Assembly (NCBI GenBank): GCA_018716115.1
Contig: DVKF01000020.1
Span: 1 to 51,797 of the forward strand
Direction: 5' to 3'
DNA: 51,797 bases
From: Candidatus Alloscybalousia intestinigallinarum
GTDB lineage: Bacteria > Bacillota_I > Bacilli_A > RF39 > UBA660
Below the pieces are notes generated by a model. That model ran no database searches, was not told the origin of the DNA, and worked only from the letters and a program-made list of their open reading frames with translations. A program made the translations under genes and the position numbers. Numbering within the stretch: the first letter of the stretch is position 1; each line of letters starts with the position of its first letter. Positions 41,298 through 50,222 of the stretch are shown here, one piece after another.

Positions 41298-41327
41298 AAA
41301 AAGATTACCTTTAAAGATAATCTTTCT
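41298..41327 (-). terminator. terminator of the membrane protein gene before rlmN
   Basis: AAAGATTA (41300-41307) pairs with TAATCTTT (41318-41325), followed by TTTTT on the minus strand. About 30 bp after the stop of the gene ending at 41359. Confidence 0.8.
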
Positions 41328-41358
41328 TGATTGTCAAGTAAAGTGTAAAGAAATTTTC

Positions 41359-42135
41359 TTAATTACCAAGGGTAATTTCAAAATTCTCAGTGGTACCTAC
41401 TTGGCTAAATTCCATTTCTACTGTTAAAGTAGATAAATGACCACTTACTGTCGTTAAATAATTATTATAGTTTGCTTTAATCGTTTTTAAGGTACCATTT
41501 TCTGTAGTTAGGGTAATTGTATCTTTTAGATTAGTATCTATTGTAGTAGTATCGAAAGTTGGATTATATAATTTGACGATTTGAATAACTGGGACTTGAT
41601 AAGTATAGACATTTCCATTTGTCGTTAAAGTGCCTACTTCTGTCAAGTAAGAGATATCATCAACATCGCAGTAAACGAGATTAGAACTAGGGCTTTCAAC
41701 AATATGATACTCGCCATTTTCTTTTTGTAGATAATTACTACTTAGTTTCGCATAGCTATTGCTTCCTTCTTTCGTAATAATGGTAAATATTTCTTTTTCG
41801 TCGATTTTTTTACCAGTAATTACTTCTTGGACACCATTATTAGTTACTGTATAGATATAGCTGAAATTCACTTCAAAGCTTTCTGTTGGAGTACTAGGAG
41901 TTTCTTCATTATTGATAATTCCTCCTGTATTTGGTGTGGTTTCTACTTGGTTATTATTATCTGGCGTAGTGGAGTTGTTACTTGATGTTTCACGACTAGG
42001 ACTTAATCGAATCATTAAAATAACGATAGCAATAAAAATCCCCCAAATGATGAGCATAGCAATCGCATGAAGTCGATCATCTTTTTCTTTACCAAAACAT
42101 TTTTTTAGTAATGCTTTCCAATCTTCTTTCTTCAT
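41359..42135 (-). CDS. single-pass membrane protein of unknown function in the fmt-rlmN interval
   Basis: The 258-residue protein has a charged N-terminus (KKEDWKALLKKCFGKEKDD), a membrane helix at about 25-42 (AMLIIWGIFIAIVILMI), a disordered Ser/Thr/Asn linker (about 45-90) and an extracytoplasmic beta-rich domain with FEVNFSYIYTVTNNGVQEVITGKK and repeated Thr. No enzymatic motif is visible. Its gene follows fmt by seven bases and precedes rlmN, so it occupies the place of rsmB in other Bacillota. The layout resembles other envelope proteins in the window (822-1937, 43089-43685), with a linker and outside domain. ATG 42135 follows AGGAG. Confidence 0.65.
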   Translation of the reverse strand: MKKEDWKALLKKCFGKEKDDRLHAIAMLIIWGIFIAIVILMIRLSPSRETSSNNSTTPDNNNQVETTPNTGGIINNEETPSTPTESFEVNFSYIYTVTNNGVQEVITGKKIDEKEIFTIITKEGSNSYAKLSSNYLQKENGEYHIVESPSSNLVYCDVDDISYLTEVGTLTTNGNVYTYQVPVIQIVKLYNPTFDTTTIDTNLKDTITLTTENGTLKTIKANYNNYLTTVSGHLSTLTVEMEFSQVGTTENFEITLGN

Positions 42136-42141
42136 TGTACC

Positions 42142-43092
42142 CTACTCCTCATTAAATACTTTTCCTAATAAATCCTCTTCATGAACTCCGTTTAGATATT
42201 CTTTAGCTAACATTTTTCGTTTGCCTGATGGTTGTAATTTGGTGATAATAATTTCTCCATCCTTGGTACTGACACCGATTCCATCTTCATAAATCTTGCC
42301 AATTTCTCCGTTCTTTTTGGTTGTAAAGAAGCTATCACTGATTCTTGCTTCGTAGATTTTAACGACTTTTCCCTCTAACAAGGCATACCCGCCTGGCCAA
42401 GGATTAAGGCCACGAATTTGATTATAGATATCGATTGTTCGCTTGTTAAAATCAATTTTTTCTTCCTCTCTTTTAATATTCCAAGCATAGGTCACTTCTT
42501 CTTCATTTTGCGGAATTGGTTTGATTTTTCCAGCGATTAAGTCAGGAATGGTTTCTATTAATAGTTTGGCGCCCATTTTACTTAAGCGATCGTGAAGAAT
42601 TCCTACGTTATCTTCTTTATAAATTGGCGTATCTATTTGTGCAAGAATATCACCGGCATCCATTTTTTCTACCATATACATAATGGTAACTCCCGTTCTT
42701 GTCTCGTTATTTATAATGGCACGATGAATGGGTGCCCCACCACGTAATTTGGGTAGAAGGGATGCATGAACATTGATACAACCATATTGGGGAGCTTCTA
42801 AGATTTCTTTCGGAATCATTTGCCCATAAGCACAGGTAACAATCAGATCTGCTTTTAAATCTAAAATTTCTTGATACTCTTTTTTTATTCTTTGTGGTTG
42901 AAAAACTACAATATTATTTTTTAACGCTACCTCTTTGACTGGCGTTGGTTTTATTTCATGATGACGACCTACTTCTTTGTCTGGTTGAGTCACTACCCCC
43001 ACTACTTGATAATTTTCTATTAATGCTTCTAATACTGGAACACTAAATTCAGGGGTTCCCATAAACACAATTTTTAATTTTTTATTTTTCAT
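42142..43092 (-). CDS. fmt: methionyl-tRNA formyltransferase
   Basis: A 316-residue enzyme that formylates initiator tRNA using 10-formyl-THF. It shows the expected IVFMGTPEFSVPVLEAL start, INVHASLLPKLRGGAPIHRAII with the Asn-His catalytic pair and the SLLP folate motif, EKMDAGDIL with the catalytic Asp, and a C-terminal OB-type domain. Length is normal. It overlaps the thioredoxin-like gene by ATGA. The usual partner def (peptide deformylase) is not present in the adjacent place, nor elsewhere in this window. Confidence 0.96.
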   Translation of the reverse strand: MKNKKLKIVFMGTPEFSVPVLEALIENYQVVGVVTQPDKEVGRHHEIKPTPVKEVALKNNIVVFQPQRIKKEYQEILDLKADLIVTCAYGQMIPKEILEAPQYGCINVHASLLPKLRGGAPIHRAIINNETRTGVTIMYMVEKMDAGDILAQIDTPIYKEDNVGILHDRLSKMGAKLLIETIPDLIAGKIKPIPQNEEEVTYAWNIKREEEKIDFNKRTIDIYNQIRGLNPWPGGYALLEGKVVKIYEARISDSFFTTKKNGEIGKIYEDGIGVSTKDGEIIITKLQPSGKRKMLAKEYLNGVHEEDLLGKVFNEE

Positions 43093-43685
43093 TTTATCTC
43101 CTCGATTCCTGCTTGATAAATTGCTTTTAATTCGTTCTTTTGTTTATCGTTCATACCACGGTATGGATTGCGGTAACTTTCGACAGTACTAATATGATGG
43201 GTTTTTATTTCTCCTTCTTTAACGAAATAAACATCTGGTGTCGCAAGTACTTTTTGGTTAGTTTCTTCGTCTACTCGTAGATAATCATTTAATATTTCCT
43301 TGAGTTCGTCCTTGATCTCATCAAATTTTTTATCGTGAACATTCACATAGTAAATCGTATCCATATCATTTTCTTTAGCCACTTCAATTAATGGCTCGAT
43401 AATATTTCGACACCATGGGCAACTACTATATCCAAGATAAAATATCCCCGTTCCATTTCGAAATGTATCGATAATTTCCTCCCCTTCTAAGTATTTTATA
43501 CCGTTATCAAAAGGAATATCGATTACTATTTTTTCTCCATTTTCATAAGGAATATAATTAATCATTCCGTATTCAAATTTAAATCTTAATTCATCATTAG
43601 TCAGAATAACGATTATGCTGATAATAAAAATCACGAGTATACTTGCTAAAGCAATGAATATCCATTTTTTCTTTCCCTTTTTCAT
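43089..43685 (-). CDS. membrane-anchored thioredoxin-like protein with CPWC
   Basis: The 198-residue protein has one N-terminal membrane helix (WIFIALASILVIFIISIIVIL) and an outside thioredoxin-like domain. Motif order: GTGIFYLGYSSCPWCRNIIEPL (active site CPWC), DTIYYVNVHD, and ATPDVYFVKEG, with the expected cis-Pro in ATPDV. This resembles bacteriocin transport accessory or thiol-disulfide interchange proteins. It starts at ATG 43685 after CAGGTG and overlaps fmt by ATGA, making an operon with fmt and the membrane protein at 41359. A TG-TATACT extended -10 lies about 30 bp upstream. Substrate unknown. Confidence 0.8.
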   Translation of the reverse strand: MKKGKKKWIFIALASILVIFIISIIVILTNDELRFKFEYGMINYIPYENGEKIVIDIPFDNGIKYLEGEEIIDTFRNGTGIFYLGYSSCPWCRNIIEPLIEVAKENDMDTIYYVNVHDKKFDEIKDELKEILNDYLRVDEETNQKVLATPDVYFVKEGEIKTHHISTVESYRNPYRGMNDKQKNELKAIYQAGIEEIK

Positions 43686-43709
43686 TAACTACACCTGTTT
43701 TCCTTTTTT

Positions 43710-43718
43710 AGTATAACA
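43710..43718 (-). promoter_or_regulatory. extended -10 promoter of the thioredoxin-like/fmt operon
   Basis: TGTTATACT on the minus strand, TATACT with TG extension. No convincing -35. Confidence 0.5.
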
Positions 43719-43827
43719 TGATTTTTTCTTCTTTAAAAGTACCATCCAAATTATCAACTTTTCCTTTTGTTCCAATTATCCTTGATTTCAATCATGTTAT
43801 TTCTTTAATAAAACCGGTTATTCCAAC

Positions 43828-43866
43828 AAAAAAGTACTCCATATTTTTATCTATAGAATACTTTAT
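43828..43866 (-). terminator. terminator of the SpoIID-like gene
   Basis: AAAGTACTC (43831-43839) pairs with GAATACTTT (43856-43864) with one G-T pair, followed by a T-run on the minus strand. Confidence 0.7.
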
Positions 43867-43878
43867 ATTTTAACATCA

Positions 43879-45276
43879 CTAAATTGTGGAAAGACTAATT
43901 CCCTGATAATAATGTCTTAGTATCTGTTGGTAATTATAGCCATTTTCAGCCATACCTTTCGCTCCATACTGACTCATTCCTACGCCATGACCATATCCAC
44001 GAGTAGTAATAATCACTTTATTGTTTTGTACTTCTAAATCAAAGTCAGCAGACCGAAGTCCTAGTAAATTTCTAAGTTCAACGCCACTATAGTTCTTGTT
44101 TCCAATTCTAACACTAGAAACTCTACCACTCGCATTTCTTGAGATAATTTCGATACTACTTTCATCACTTAAATCAATTCCTAGTAACGTCAAAAGAACA
44201 CTAAGTTCTTTTTCTTCTGTTCGTAAATAAGAGGAAGCGTTTCTATCCCAACTACTTTCAACACTTTTTAGATACGGTACACTGTTTCCCCACACATGAA
44301 TAGCATCTTCCGTTCTGCCATTACTTGTCGAATGATAAACCGCATCGATATATGCACCGTTATATTTTATCGTCATGTTGTCAGTTGAAGTTACCGCTAA
44401 TTTTATCTTATTATAGTAAGTATCAAAATTTCTCTGCCATTCTCTTCTTAATTGATTATTGTCTTTATAAGCTTGAGTCGAGACCGTATCCGTTAATTTT
44501 TGACCACTTGAGATTCTTTTTAAAGCATATGTCCTTGCGACTACGGCTTGGGCTTTTAGGGCTTCTAATGGAAAGGAGGCTGGCATTTCTGCACCAACAA
44601 CTCCAATCAAATAATCACTCATCGATAATGTTATCACACTTCCATTACTCCGATAAACTGTTACCTGTTGTTCTTGGGGGACGACTGGTGGCGTTACTGT
44701 TTCTGTGCTTTCAGAAGAAGCTGAAGAAGAAGGTTTATTACTGGTACTGTTATTATTACTGGCATTGGAGTTTGTGGCTGAATTACTATTTTGATTAGTA
44801 TTTGGTTTATTTACTCCATTATTTGTACTCGAACCCTTATTTCCACTAGGTGTGGTATGATTTTGCTGATTAGTCGATTGTTCGCTAGACATTTCTTCTA
44901 CCGATGGACTATCTACGTGAGTTGTTTCCTCGCTAACTTCTCCTATGATGGTTTCTTCATTTAAAGAATCTAAATCTACCTTCTCTTCTGTCAAAGGAAT
45001 GATCATATCGTTTACATAGGCATAATTAGGTTCACTATGTTGTTTCGGATTCCCTAACAACAATAACGTTCCAAGAGCGACACCACCTACCATTAAAACA
45101 ATTTTATTACCATCCCATTTTATTTTTTCATCTTTAATATACTCCGTTACCCATTCTTTCGTACTTTTTTTCCTCTTTCCTCTAAAGAACTCTGATGAGA
45201 ATTCTTCATCATAATTAATATGTAAAACAAGTACTTCTCCGGATTTATCTTTTTTTACTTCGTATCCTGTTATCAC
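43879..45276 (-). CDS. SpoIID/LytB-type lytic transglycosylase with long linker
   Basis: SpoIID cleaves glycan strands that lack stem peptides and is needed for engulfment in spore-formers; relatives act in other wall remodelling. The C-terminal half has SMSDYLIGVVGAEMPASFPLEALKAQAVVARTYAL (catalytic Glu in GAEMP, about residue 230), VYHSTSNGRTEDA, and GYGHGVGMSQYGAKGMA. The N-terminal part is cytoplasmic (about 70 residues), then one membrane helix (LMVGGVALGTLLLLG), then a disordered Ser/Asn/Thr linker of about 100 residues. The start is a GTG: 45276 has GGTGAT upstream and is preferred, but GTG 45285 is possible. Two copies of a promoter-like sequence lie directly upstream. Sporulation here is inferred, not shown. 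Confidence 0.85.
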   Translation of the reverse strand: MITGYEVKKDKSGEVLVLHINYDEEFSSEFFRGKRKKSTKEWVTEYIKDEKIKWDGNKIVLMVGGVALGTLLLLGNPKQHSEPNYAYVNDMIIPLTEEKVDLDSLNEETIIGEVSEETTHVDSPSVEEMSSEQSTNQQNHTTPSGNKGSSTNNGVNKPNTNQNSNSATNSNASNNNSTSNKPSSSASSESTETVTPPVVPQEQQVTVYRSNGSVITLSMSDYLIGVVGAEMPASFPLEALKAQAVVARTYALKRISSGQKLTDTVSTQAYKDNNQLRREWQRNFDTYYNKIKLAVTSTDNMTIKYNGAYIDAVYHSTSNGRTEDAIHVWGNSVPYLKSVESSWDRNASSYLRTEEKELSVLLTLLGIDLSDESSIEIISRNASGRVSSVRIGNKNYSGVELRNLLGLRSADFDLEVQNNKVIITTRGYGHGVGMSQYGAKGMAENGYNYQQILRHYYQGISLSTI

Positions 45277-45290
45277 TCTTATCACCAGTT

Positions 45291-45318
45291 ATAGTATCTC
45301 CGTATTCTACAAAAATAT
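45291..45318 (-). promoter_or_regulatory. promoter-like repeat next to the SpoIID gene, proximal copy
   Basis: On the minus strand an ATATT element is followed after about 15 bp by GATACTAT. This resembles a sigma-E-type sporulation promoter (-35 near ATATT, -10 near CATACAAT), which also drives spoIID in Bacillus. The 28-bp sequence is repeated at 45349-45378. If used, the transcript would start almost at the GTG start codons. Confidence 0.45.
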
Positions 45319-45348
45319 AAGAAGAATCTCTAATAACTGGAAATGGAA

Positions 45349-45378
45349 ATAGTATCTCCGTTTTTTCAAAAAAAATAT
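45349..45378 (-). promoter_or_regulatory. promoter-like repeat next to the SpoIID gene, distal copy
   Basis: Second copy, 58 bp upstream of the first. It shares CGGAGATACTAT exactly and the ATATTTTT start. The segment between the copies is not repeated. Confidence 0.45.
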
Positions 45379-45419
45379 GGGATAACGATCAATTAACTAA
45401 AACGTGAAACAGGAATAAA

Positions 45420-47603
45420 TTAAAAGTGAACAGGATTAAAATCAATATCTACAGTTAAAAGGCGATCGCTTTGATAGTGATTGATCAATTCTTTTAAAAC
45501 TGGATATAACTTTTCGCATCTTTTATATTTTAAAACAATTTGAAAACGATACTGATTATTCATCTTAAATACATTCGCCATAGAAGGTCCTAATATAGAT
45601 ACTTCTGATAAATTTCTTTTTAAGTAATCACCAATCTTAGTACTTTCCTTTTGCGCTTTAGAATAATCTTTACTGATGATTTTTACTAATACTAAATAAT
45701 AATATGGTGGATATCCTAGAGTATGACGGATTTCCATTTCTTTTTTATAGAAGGAAACATAATCATGGTTTTTGGCACAGTAAATCGCATAATGATCAGG
45801 ATTAAAAGTTTGAATATAGACTTTTCCTTCTTTATCTCCTCTACCACTACGACCAGATGTTTGACTTAATAGTTGAAAAGTATATTCGCTACTTCTAAAA
45901 TCTGGGATATTTAAACTAGTATCAGCATTAATGATTCCCACTAATGTTACATCTTTAAAATCTAATCCTTTGGCGATCATTTGCGTACCTAATAAAATGT
46001 CATATTCGTGATTTTGAAAGGCTGTAATGATCTTTTCATGAGCGCCTTTTCTAGACGTTGTATCCATATCCATTCTGACTACTCGAGCAGTTGGGAGATA
46101 TTTTTTTAATTCTTCTTCAATACGCTCAGTGCCGACGCCTAAATTCTTCATGGCTTCTTCCCTACATTCTGGACAGATTACCTCTAATCGCTTGGCATAA
46201 CCACAGTAATGACACCGTAGCATACCACTTGTTTTATGGTAAGTTAAACTAATATCACAATGTGGACATTTTTCCACGTAACCACAATTCTGACAAGATA
46301 CGATGGAAGAATACCCTCTTCGATTTAATAGCAGCATAATTTGTTCATTGCTTTCTATTCGTTTAGTTATCTCTTCCCATAATTCATTGGAGAAATAGCT
46401 ATTCTCGGTCTTTTTCTTTTTTTCGGTATTTAAATCGATAATTTTTACTTCTGGTAAAGGTTTTTGATTTACTCTTTCTTTCATCTCAATTAAATGATAA
46501 ACCCCTTTTAACGCTCTAGCATAGCTTTCTAAACTAGGGGTAGCGCTTCCTAAAACAACAGGACATTTATGATAGGTACTACGCCATTTAGCAATATCTA
46601 AAGCATGGTATTTAGGCGTATTTTCTTGTTTATACGTCGTCGTATGTTCTTCATCAATGATTATGATTCCAATATTTTTTAACGGTGCGAAAATCGCACT
46701 TCTTGCCCCGATGACGATACTTACTTCTTGACGATTGATTTTTCTCCATTCATCGTACTTTTCCCCATCACTCAAACGACTATGTAAAATCGCAATATCT
46801 TCTCCAAAACGGCTACGAAAACGAGACACAATTTGTTCTGTTAAAGAGATTTCTGGAACTAATACAATACTACTTTTTCCTTCTTCTTTCATCTTTTCAA
46901 TCAGTTCCATATAGACTTCTGTTTTTCCACTACCCGTTACACCATGAAGTAAGAAAACTTTATTATCGTTTTGAAATGACATAATCTCATTCACTACTTC
47001 TTGTTGTCGTTTAGTCAGCGGTTTCTTCTCTTCAATGGAATAGGTAGAGGTCAATCGATATTTTTCTTCTTTATTTTCGACAATAATTCCTTTTTTTAAT
47101 AATGTTTTTACACTGCTTGTTGAAATAGAGACTAACTCTTTTTTTTCTGCTTTGGGATGTGTTTTTAAATACTCCAAGATTGCTTCTTGAGAAGGCGTTA
47201 TTGTTTCTTCTGTTATTAGTTCTAGTGGTTTAGCTAAACTAAAATAAGTAGTTTCTTTTTTGTTAATCGTTGTTTTCTTACTGGCTTTAACTGCTTTAGG
47301 TAACATCACTTGATAAGAAGCAATCAACGTAGATAAAGTGGTATCACTAATATATTTTCCTAATTGACGAAGTTCTTCATTTAAGATTACTTCTTGATCG
47401 ACTAGACGAATAATTGTTTTTAACTCATCATGGAGTGTTTCATTTTTTAGAGCTAAAACAAAGCCTTCTACTTCTTGGCGACCAAAAGGAACAAGTACAC
47501 GAATCCCAATTTTGATATCTTCATAAAGATTGGATGGCACTAAATAATCAAATGTTCGATCAATATTTCTTGCTCCTAATTCAACTAATACTTCAGCGAT
47601 CAC
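45420..47603 (-). CDS. priA: primosomal replication restart helicase PriA
   Basis: PriA reloads the replisome on stalled forks. In 727 residues: N-terminal DNA-binding domain, helicase Walker A HGVTGSGKTEVYMELI, DEEH box IIIIDEEHTTTYKQ, GSATPSLES, and the zinc-binding insert CQNCGYVEKCPHCD ... CHYCGYAKRLEVICPEC (four Cys pairs). Later motifs LGTQMIAKGLDF and QTSGRSGRGD are in place. The start is GTG 47603 after AAAGGAGTG; the frame up to 47660 lacks a site and overlaps the terminator of rseP. It is transcribed separately from cdsA-rseP. Confidence 0.95.
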   Translation of the reverse strand: MIAEVLVELGARNIDRTFDYLVPSNLYEDIKIGIRVLVPFGRQEVEGFVLALKNETLHDELKTIIRLVDQEVILNEELRQLGKYISDTTLSTLIASYQVMLPKAVKASKKTTINKKETTYFSLAKPLELITEETITPSQEAILEYLKTHPKAEKKELVSISTSSVKTLLKKGIIVENKEEKYRLTSTYSIEEKKPLTKRQQEVVNEIMSFQNDNKVFLLHGVTGSGKTEVYMELIEKMKEEGKSSIVLVPEISLTEQIVSRFRSRFGEDIAILHSRLSDGEKYDEWRKINRQEVSIVIGARSAIFAPLKNIGIIIIDEEHTTTYKQENTPKYHALDIAKWRSTYHKCPVVLGSATPSLESYARALKGVYHLIEMKERVNQKPLPEVKIIDLNTEKKKKTENSYFSNELWEEITKRIESNEQIMLLLNRRGYSSIVSCQNCGYVEKCPHCDISLTYHKTSGMLRCHYCGYAKRLEVICPECREEAMKNLGVGTERIEEELKKYLPTARVVRMDMDTTSRKGAHEKIITAFQNHEYDILLGTQMIAKGLDFKDVTLVGIINADTSLNIPDFRSSEYTFQLLSQTSGRSGRGDKEGKVYIQTFNPDHYAIYCAKNHDYVSFYKKEMEIRHTLGYPPYYYLVLVKIISKDYSKAQKESTKIGDYLKRNLSEVSILGPSMANVFKMNNQYRFQIVLKYKRCEKLYPVLKELINHYQSDRLLTVDIDFNPVHF

Positions 47604-47633
47604 GTTATCACTCCTTTCTTGTTGTATAAAAGG

Positions 47634-47673
47634 AAAAAAAATTCTATCGTCAAAATACAAGATAGAATTTTCA
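47634..47673 (-). terminator. terminator of cdsA-rseP
   Basis: AAAATTCTATC pairs with GATAGAATTTT across about 12 nt, then eight T on the minus strand. Confidence 0.85.
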
Positions 47674-47678
47674 AGTTC

Positions 47679-48719
47679 TTAGAATAATTTTAATATATCA
47701 TTAAAGGTAATGTAAAGCATAAGTGCCATTAATAGGAAGAAACCAATGGTATGAATTAAATTTTCTGTTTCTGCCTTGACTGGTTTTCCCTTAATTTTTT
47801 CAATGATTAGGAATAGAATTCTACCGCCATCAAAGGCTGGGAATGGTAATAAGTTGATAAAACCAACATTGATACTTAGTAAAGCAATTAAGTAAACGAT
47901 ATTTTCTATTCCGGCTTCGGCTTGTTCTCCTACTACGCTATAAATACCAACAGGACCAGACAGTTGATTTACCGATAAATTTCCAGTAAACAACCCTTTT
48001 AAGGTAACTACCATCTGACGGAATAAAGAATCCGTTTTTACTGCCGCATATTTTACCGCAGGAATAAAGCCTCGTTCAATTTCTCCTTGAGAAGTTACTC
48101 CGATTTGGTATACTTTAGTTCCATTTACTTCTACTTCTTTAGGGACAACTTCAATTTCATACTCTTCATCGTCTCGTTCAATAGTAAAGGTAATTGGTTT
48201 TGACTTATCTTCTACTTGTAGATAAATAGAAACATCATCAGAAGTCTTTACTTTGTGACCATTAATCTCTAAAATTCGATCTCCTACTTGGATACCCGCT
48301 TCTGCTGCCGGATTTCCTTCGATTACTGAAGAAATAACTGGTTCGGTTGTTCTTGCTCCCCAGATTAATCCTAATAAAAATAGAAAGAGAATTGCGGATA
48401 TAAAGTTAAAGCCTGCTCCAAAGAACATCACTAAAAATCTTTGCCAAACACTCTTCGATTGTAGCAATCTATCTTTAGGAATTTTTTCATCTTCTTCTGT
48501 TCCTTCTCCAGCTAACGAACAGTATCCTCCAATCGGAATTGCGCGAATCGAATAAACTGTTTCGCCATTTTTACTCTTTTTACTGAATAGTTTCGGTCCC
48601 ATTCCTATGGAAAACTCATAAACATATATTCCACAAAGTTTCGCAAATAAGAAATGTCCTGACTCGTGAATGAGAACGATAATACCTAAAATAATGATGA
48701 AATAAATTATGGTTAACAT
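47679..48719 (-). CDS. rseP: site-2 intramembrane metalloprotease RseP/RasP
   Basis: This 346-residue zinc protease cuts within the membrane; RasP in Bacillus clears signal peptides and anti-sigma factors such as RsiW. The first helix contains the zinc site IHESGHFLFAKL (HESGH). A PDZ domain follows (TTEPVISSVIEGNPAAEAGIQVGDRILEINGHKV), and the third zinc ligand is in LLPFPAFDGGRILF. Four membrane helices are visible. ATG 48719 follows AAGGAGG just after cdsA. Gene order cdsA-rseP lacks dxr, which lies between them in Bacillus. Confidence 0.95.
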   Translation of the reverse strand: MLTIIYFIIILGIIVLIHESGHFLFAKLCGIYVYEFSIGMGPKLFSKKSKNGETVYSIRAIPIGGYCSLAGEGTEEDEKIPKDRLLQSKSVWQRFLVMFFGAGFNFISAILFLFLLGLIWGARTTEPVISSVIEGNPAAEAGIQVGDRILEINGHKVKTSDDVSIYLQVEDKSKPITFTIERDDEEYEIEVVPKEVEVNGTKVYQIGVTSQGEIERGFIPAVKYAAVKTDSLFRQMVVTLKGLFTGNLSVNQLSGPVGIYSVVGEQAEAGIENIVYLIALLSINVGFINLLPFPAFDGGRILFLIIEKIKGKPVKAETENLIHTIGFFLLMALMLYITFNDILKLF

Positions 48720-48728
48720 GAAGCCTCC

Positions 48729-49535
48729 TTATATAACTGACATAAATAAAATAGCGGTGATAATCACAAAAATAATACTATCAAAGCGATCTAATATTCC
48801 GCCATGTCCCGGGATAAGATTAGAAAAATCTTTCTTATCGAAATGCCTTTTAATCGCTGAAAAAACCAAGTCCCCAAATTGTCCCATCAAGGATAATGTC
48901 ACAGTTACGATCAATAAGTGAATGATATTCATATCAGGATTAATTACGGTTAAATAAAAGGTACAAGCAGCAAATACGCCCATCAAAGTTCCGCCAATTA
49001 GTCCTTCCATTGTTTTCTTTGGAGAAATCTTTCTTGCTAGTGGATGTTTTCCTACAAACATACCAGTAAATAAAGCAAAAGTATCGGTCATTACCGTGAT
49101 GATAAAGAAATATAAGATATATAGTAATGAATAATTTCTCATTAAAATTAGTAAATTGAACGATAATCCAATGAAAATAGTACTTGCTAGTAGATACATT
49201 GCGTCTTCTATATTATATTTTTTCTGATTATCGATTATGACAACCGGCAAAAGATAAGTAATTAGGAAAAGACTGAGTACTCTATAATCTAAAGAAATTA
49301 CTAATTCCTTAGACTCATAATTATTCATAATTAGAAATGCAACACATAAATAAGATAATACTTGTAGTAAAAAAGGTATTTTCTTTTCACTATTTTTATA
49401 TTTAATATCGTATATTTCTTTAAATGCCATTAATCCTAGTAATAAGGATAATAAAGCGAATAAAATGCCTCCCTCTAATAAAATTGGTAAGACAATTGCG
49501 ACAATAATCGCTGCCCCTAATATTCTTTTTTTCAT
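48729..49535 (-). CDS. cdsA: phosphatidate cytidylyltransferase
   Basis: CdsA makes CDP-diacylglycerol for phospholipid synthesis. The 268-residue protein has about eight membrane helices and the family signature near the C-terminus: DTFALFTGMFVGKHPLARKISPKKTMEGLIGG, then FGDLVFSAIKRHFDKKDFSNLIPGHGGILDRFDS. ATG 49535 has GGAGG nine bases upstream, and a TTGTAG-17-TATAAT promoter. It is the first gene of a two-gene unit with rseP. Confidence 0.95.
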   Translation of the reverse strand: MKKRILGAAIIVAIVLPILLEGGILFALLSLLLGLMAFKEIYDIKYKNSEKKIPFLLQVLSYLCVAFLIMNNYESKELVISLDYRVLSLFLITYLLPVVIIDNQKKYNIEDAMYLLASTIFIGLSFNLLILMRNYSLLYILYFFIITVMTDTFALFTGMFVGKHPLARKISPKKTMEGLIGGTLMGVFAACTFYLTVINPDMNIIHLLIVTVTLSLMGQFGDLVFSAIKRHFDKKDFSNLIPGHGGILDRFDSIIFVIITAILFMSVI

Positions 49536-49586
49536 AGTGATAAACCTCCAACTTCTTCTTTATCATTTTCACTCTTATACTTTATT

Positions 49587-49615
49587 ATTATAATACAACT
49601 GGCAATTAACTACAA
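49587..49615 (-). promoter_or_regulatory. promoter of cdsA-rseP
   Basis: TTGTAG (49610-49615), 17 bp, TATAAT (49587-49592) on the minus strand, about 50 bp before the ATG. Confidence 0.65.
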
Positions 49616-49669
49616 TAATTTAATGATAATTAAACTTTTTTTTGCCACACTAATAATGGTGATTAAACA

Positions 49670-50164
49670 ATGTATTACTTACGTTTTTTCTTTTTCTATT
49701 CTATTTTAGGGCACTTTTTGGAATCTCTACTAACTTCTCAATATGAAAGCGGAATTTTATATGGATATTGGACACCGATTTATGGAATTGGTGTTTGTCT
49801 GATTATTGTTATCTATCATTGTATTCAAAAATGGTTACATCCTAACAAATGGGTATTACCAATTTTACTTTTCTTTAGTAGTGCCTTTTTATTAGCACTT
49901 ATAGAACTATTCGGTGGATATTTAATTCAAATGCTTTTTCACCAAGTATTTTGGAATTATCAAAATCATCATTTTCCAATTGGACTTTATACTTCTTTGG
50001 ATATGGCTCTAGTTTGGGGAATTGCTAGTATTGTCGTTATCTATATTTTGAAACCTCTTACTGAGCCAATTATAAAAAAAATTCCTAAAACAATTATCTT
50101 TATTTTATTAGGATTATTTATTCTCGATATTTTACTAACAGTTAACAATAAAATTATTGCATAA
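49670..50164 (+). CDS. putative ABC-transporter type IV membrane protein (CmpB/DUF1113 family)
   Basis: A 164-residue integral membrane protein with four to five helices. The N-terminal pattern FLESLLTS ... ESGILYGYWTPIYGIGVCLI (Glu in the first helix, then a Gly-rich loop with P-Y-G) is the signature of the PF06541 family, previously named as a type IV ABC-transporter component. No ATPase lies beside it, so it probably acts alone or with a distant partner. The start ATG 49670 follows GGTGAT. It is transcribed singly in the opposite direction to its neighbours, with a strong terminator after it. Confidence 0.8.
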   Translation: MYYLRFFFFYSILGHFLESLLTSQYESGILYGYWTPIYGIGVCLIIVIYHCIQKWLHPNKWVLPILLFFSSAFLLALIELFGGYLIQMLFHQVFWNYQNHHFPIGLYTSLDMALVWGIASIVVIYILKPLTEPIIKKIPKTIIFILLGLFILDILLTVNNKIIA

Positions 50165-50168
50165 TAAA

Positions 50169-50214
50169 ATGTAATAAGAAGCTTTCTACTACTACTTATT
50201 ACATCTCTTTTTTT
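50169..50214 (+). terminator. terminator of the CmpB-like gene
   Basis: A perfect 10-bp stem, ATGTAATAAG (50169-50178) with CTTATTACAT (50195-50204), and then CTCTTTTTTT. Confidence 0.9.
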
Positions 50215-50222
50215 CTTATTTA

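Noticed and set aside
44325-44798. Plus-strand 157-residue open frame
   Set aside because: Antisense to the SpoIID-like gene; composition is that of an antisense linker.
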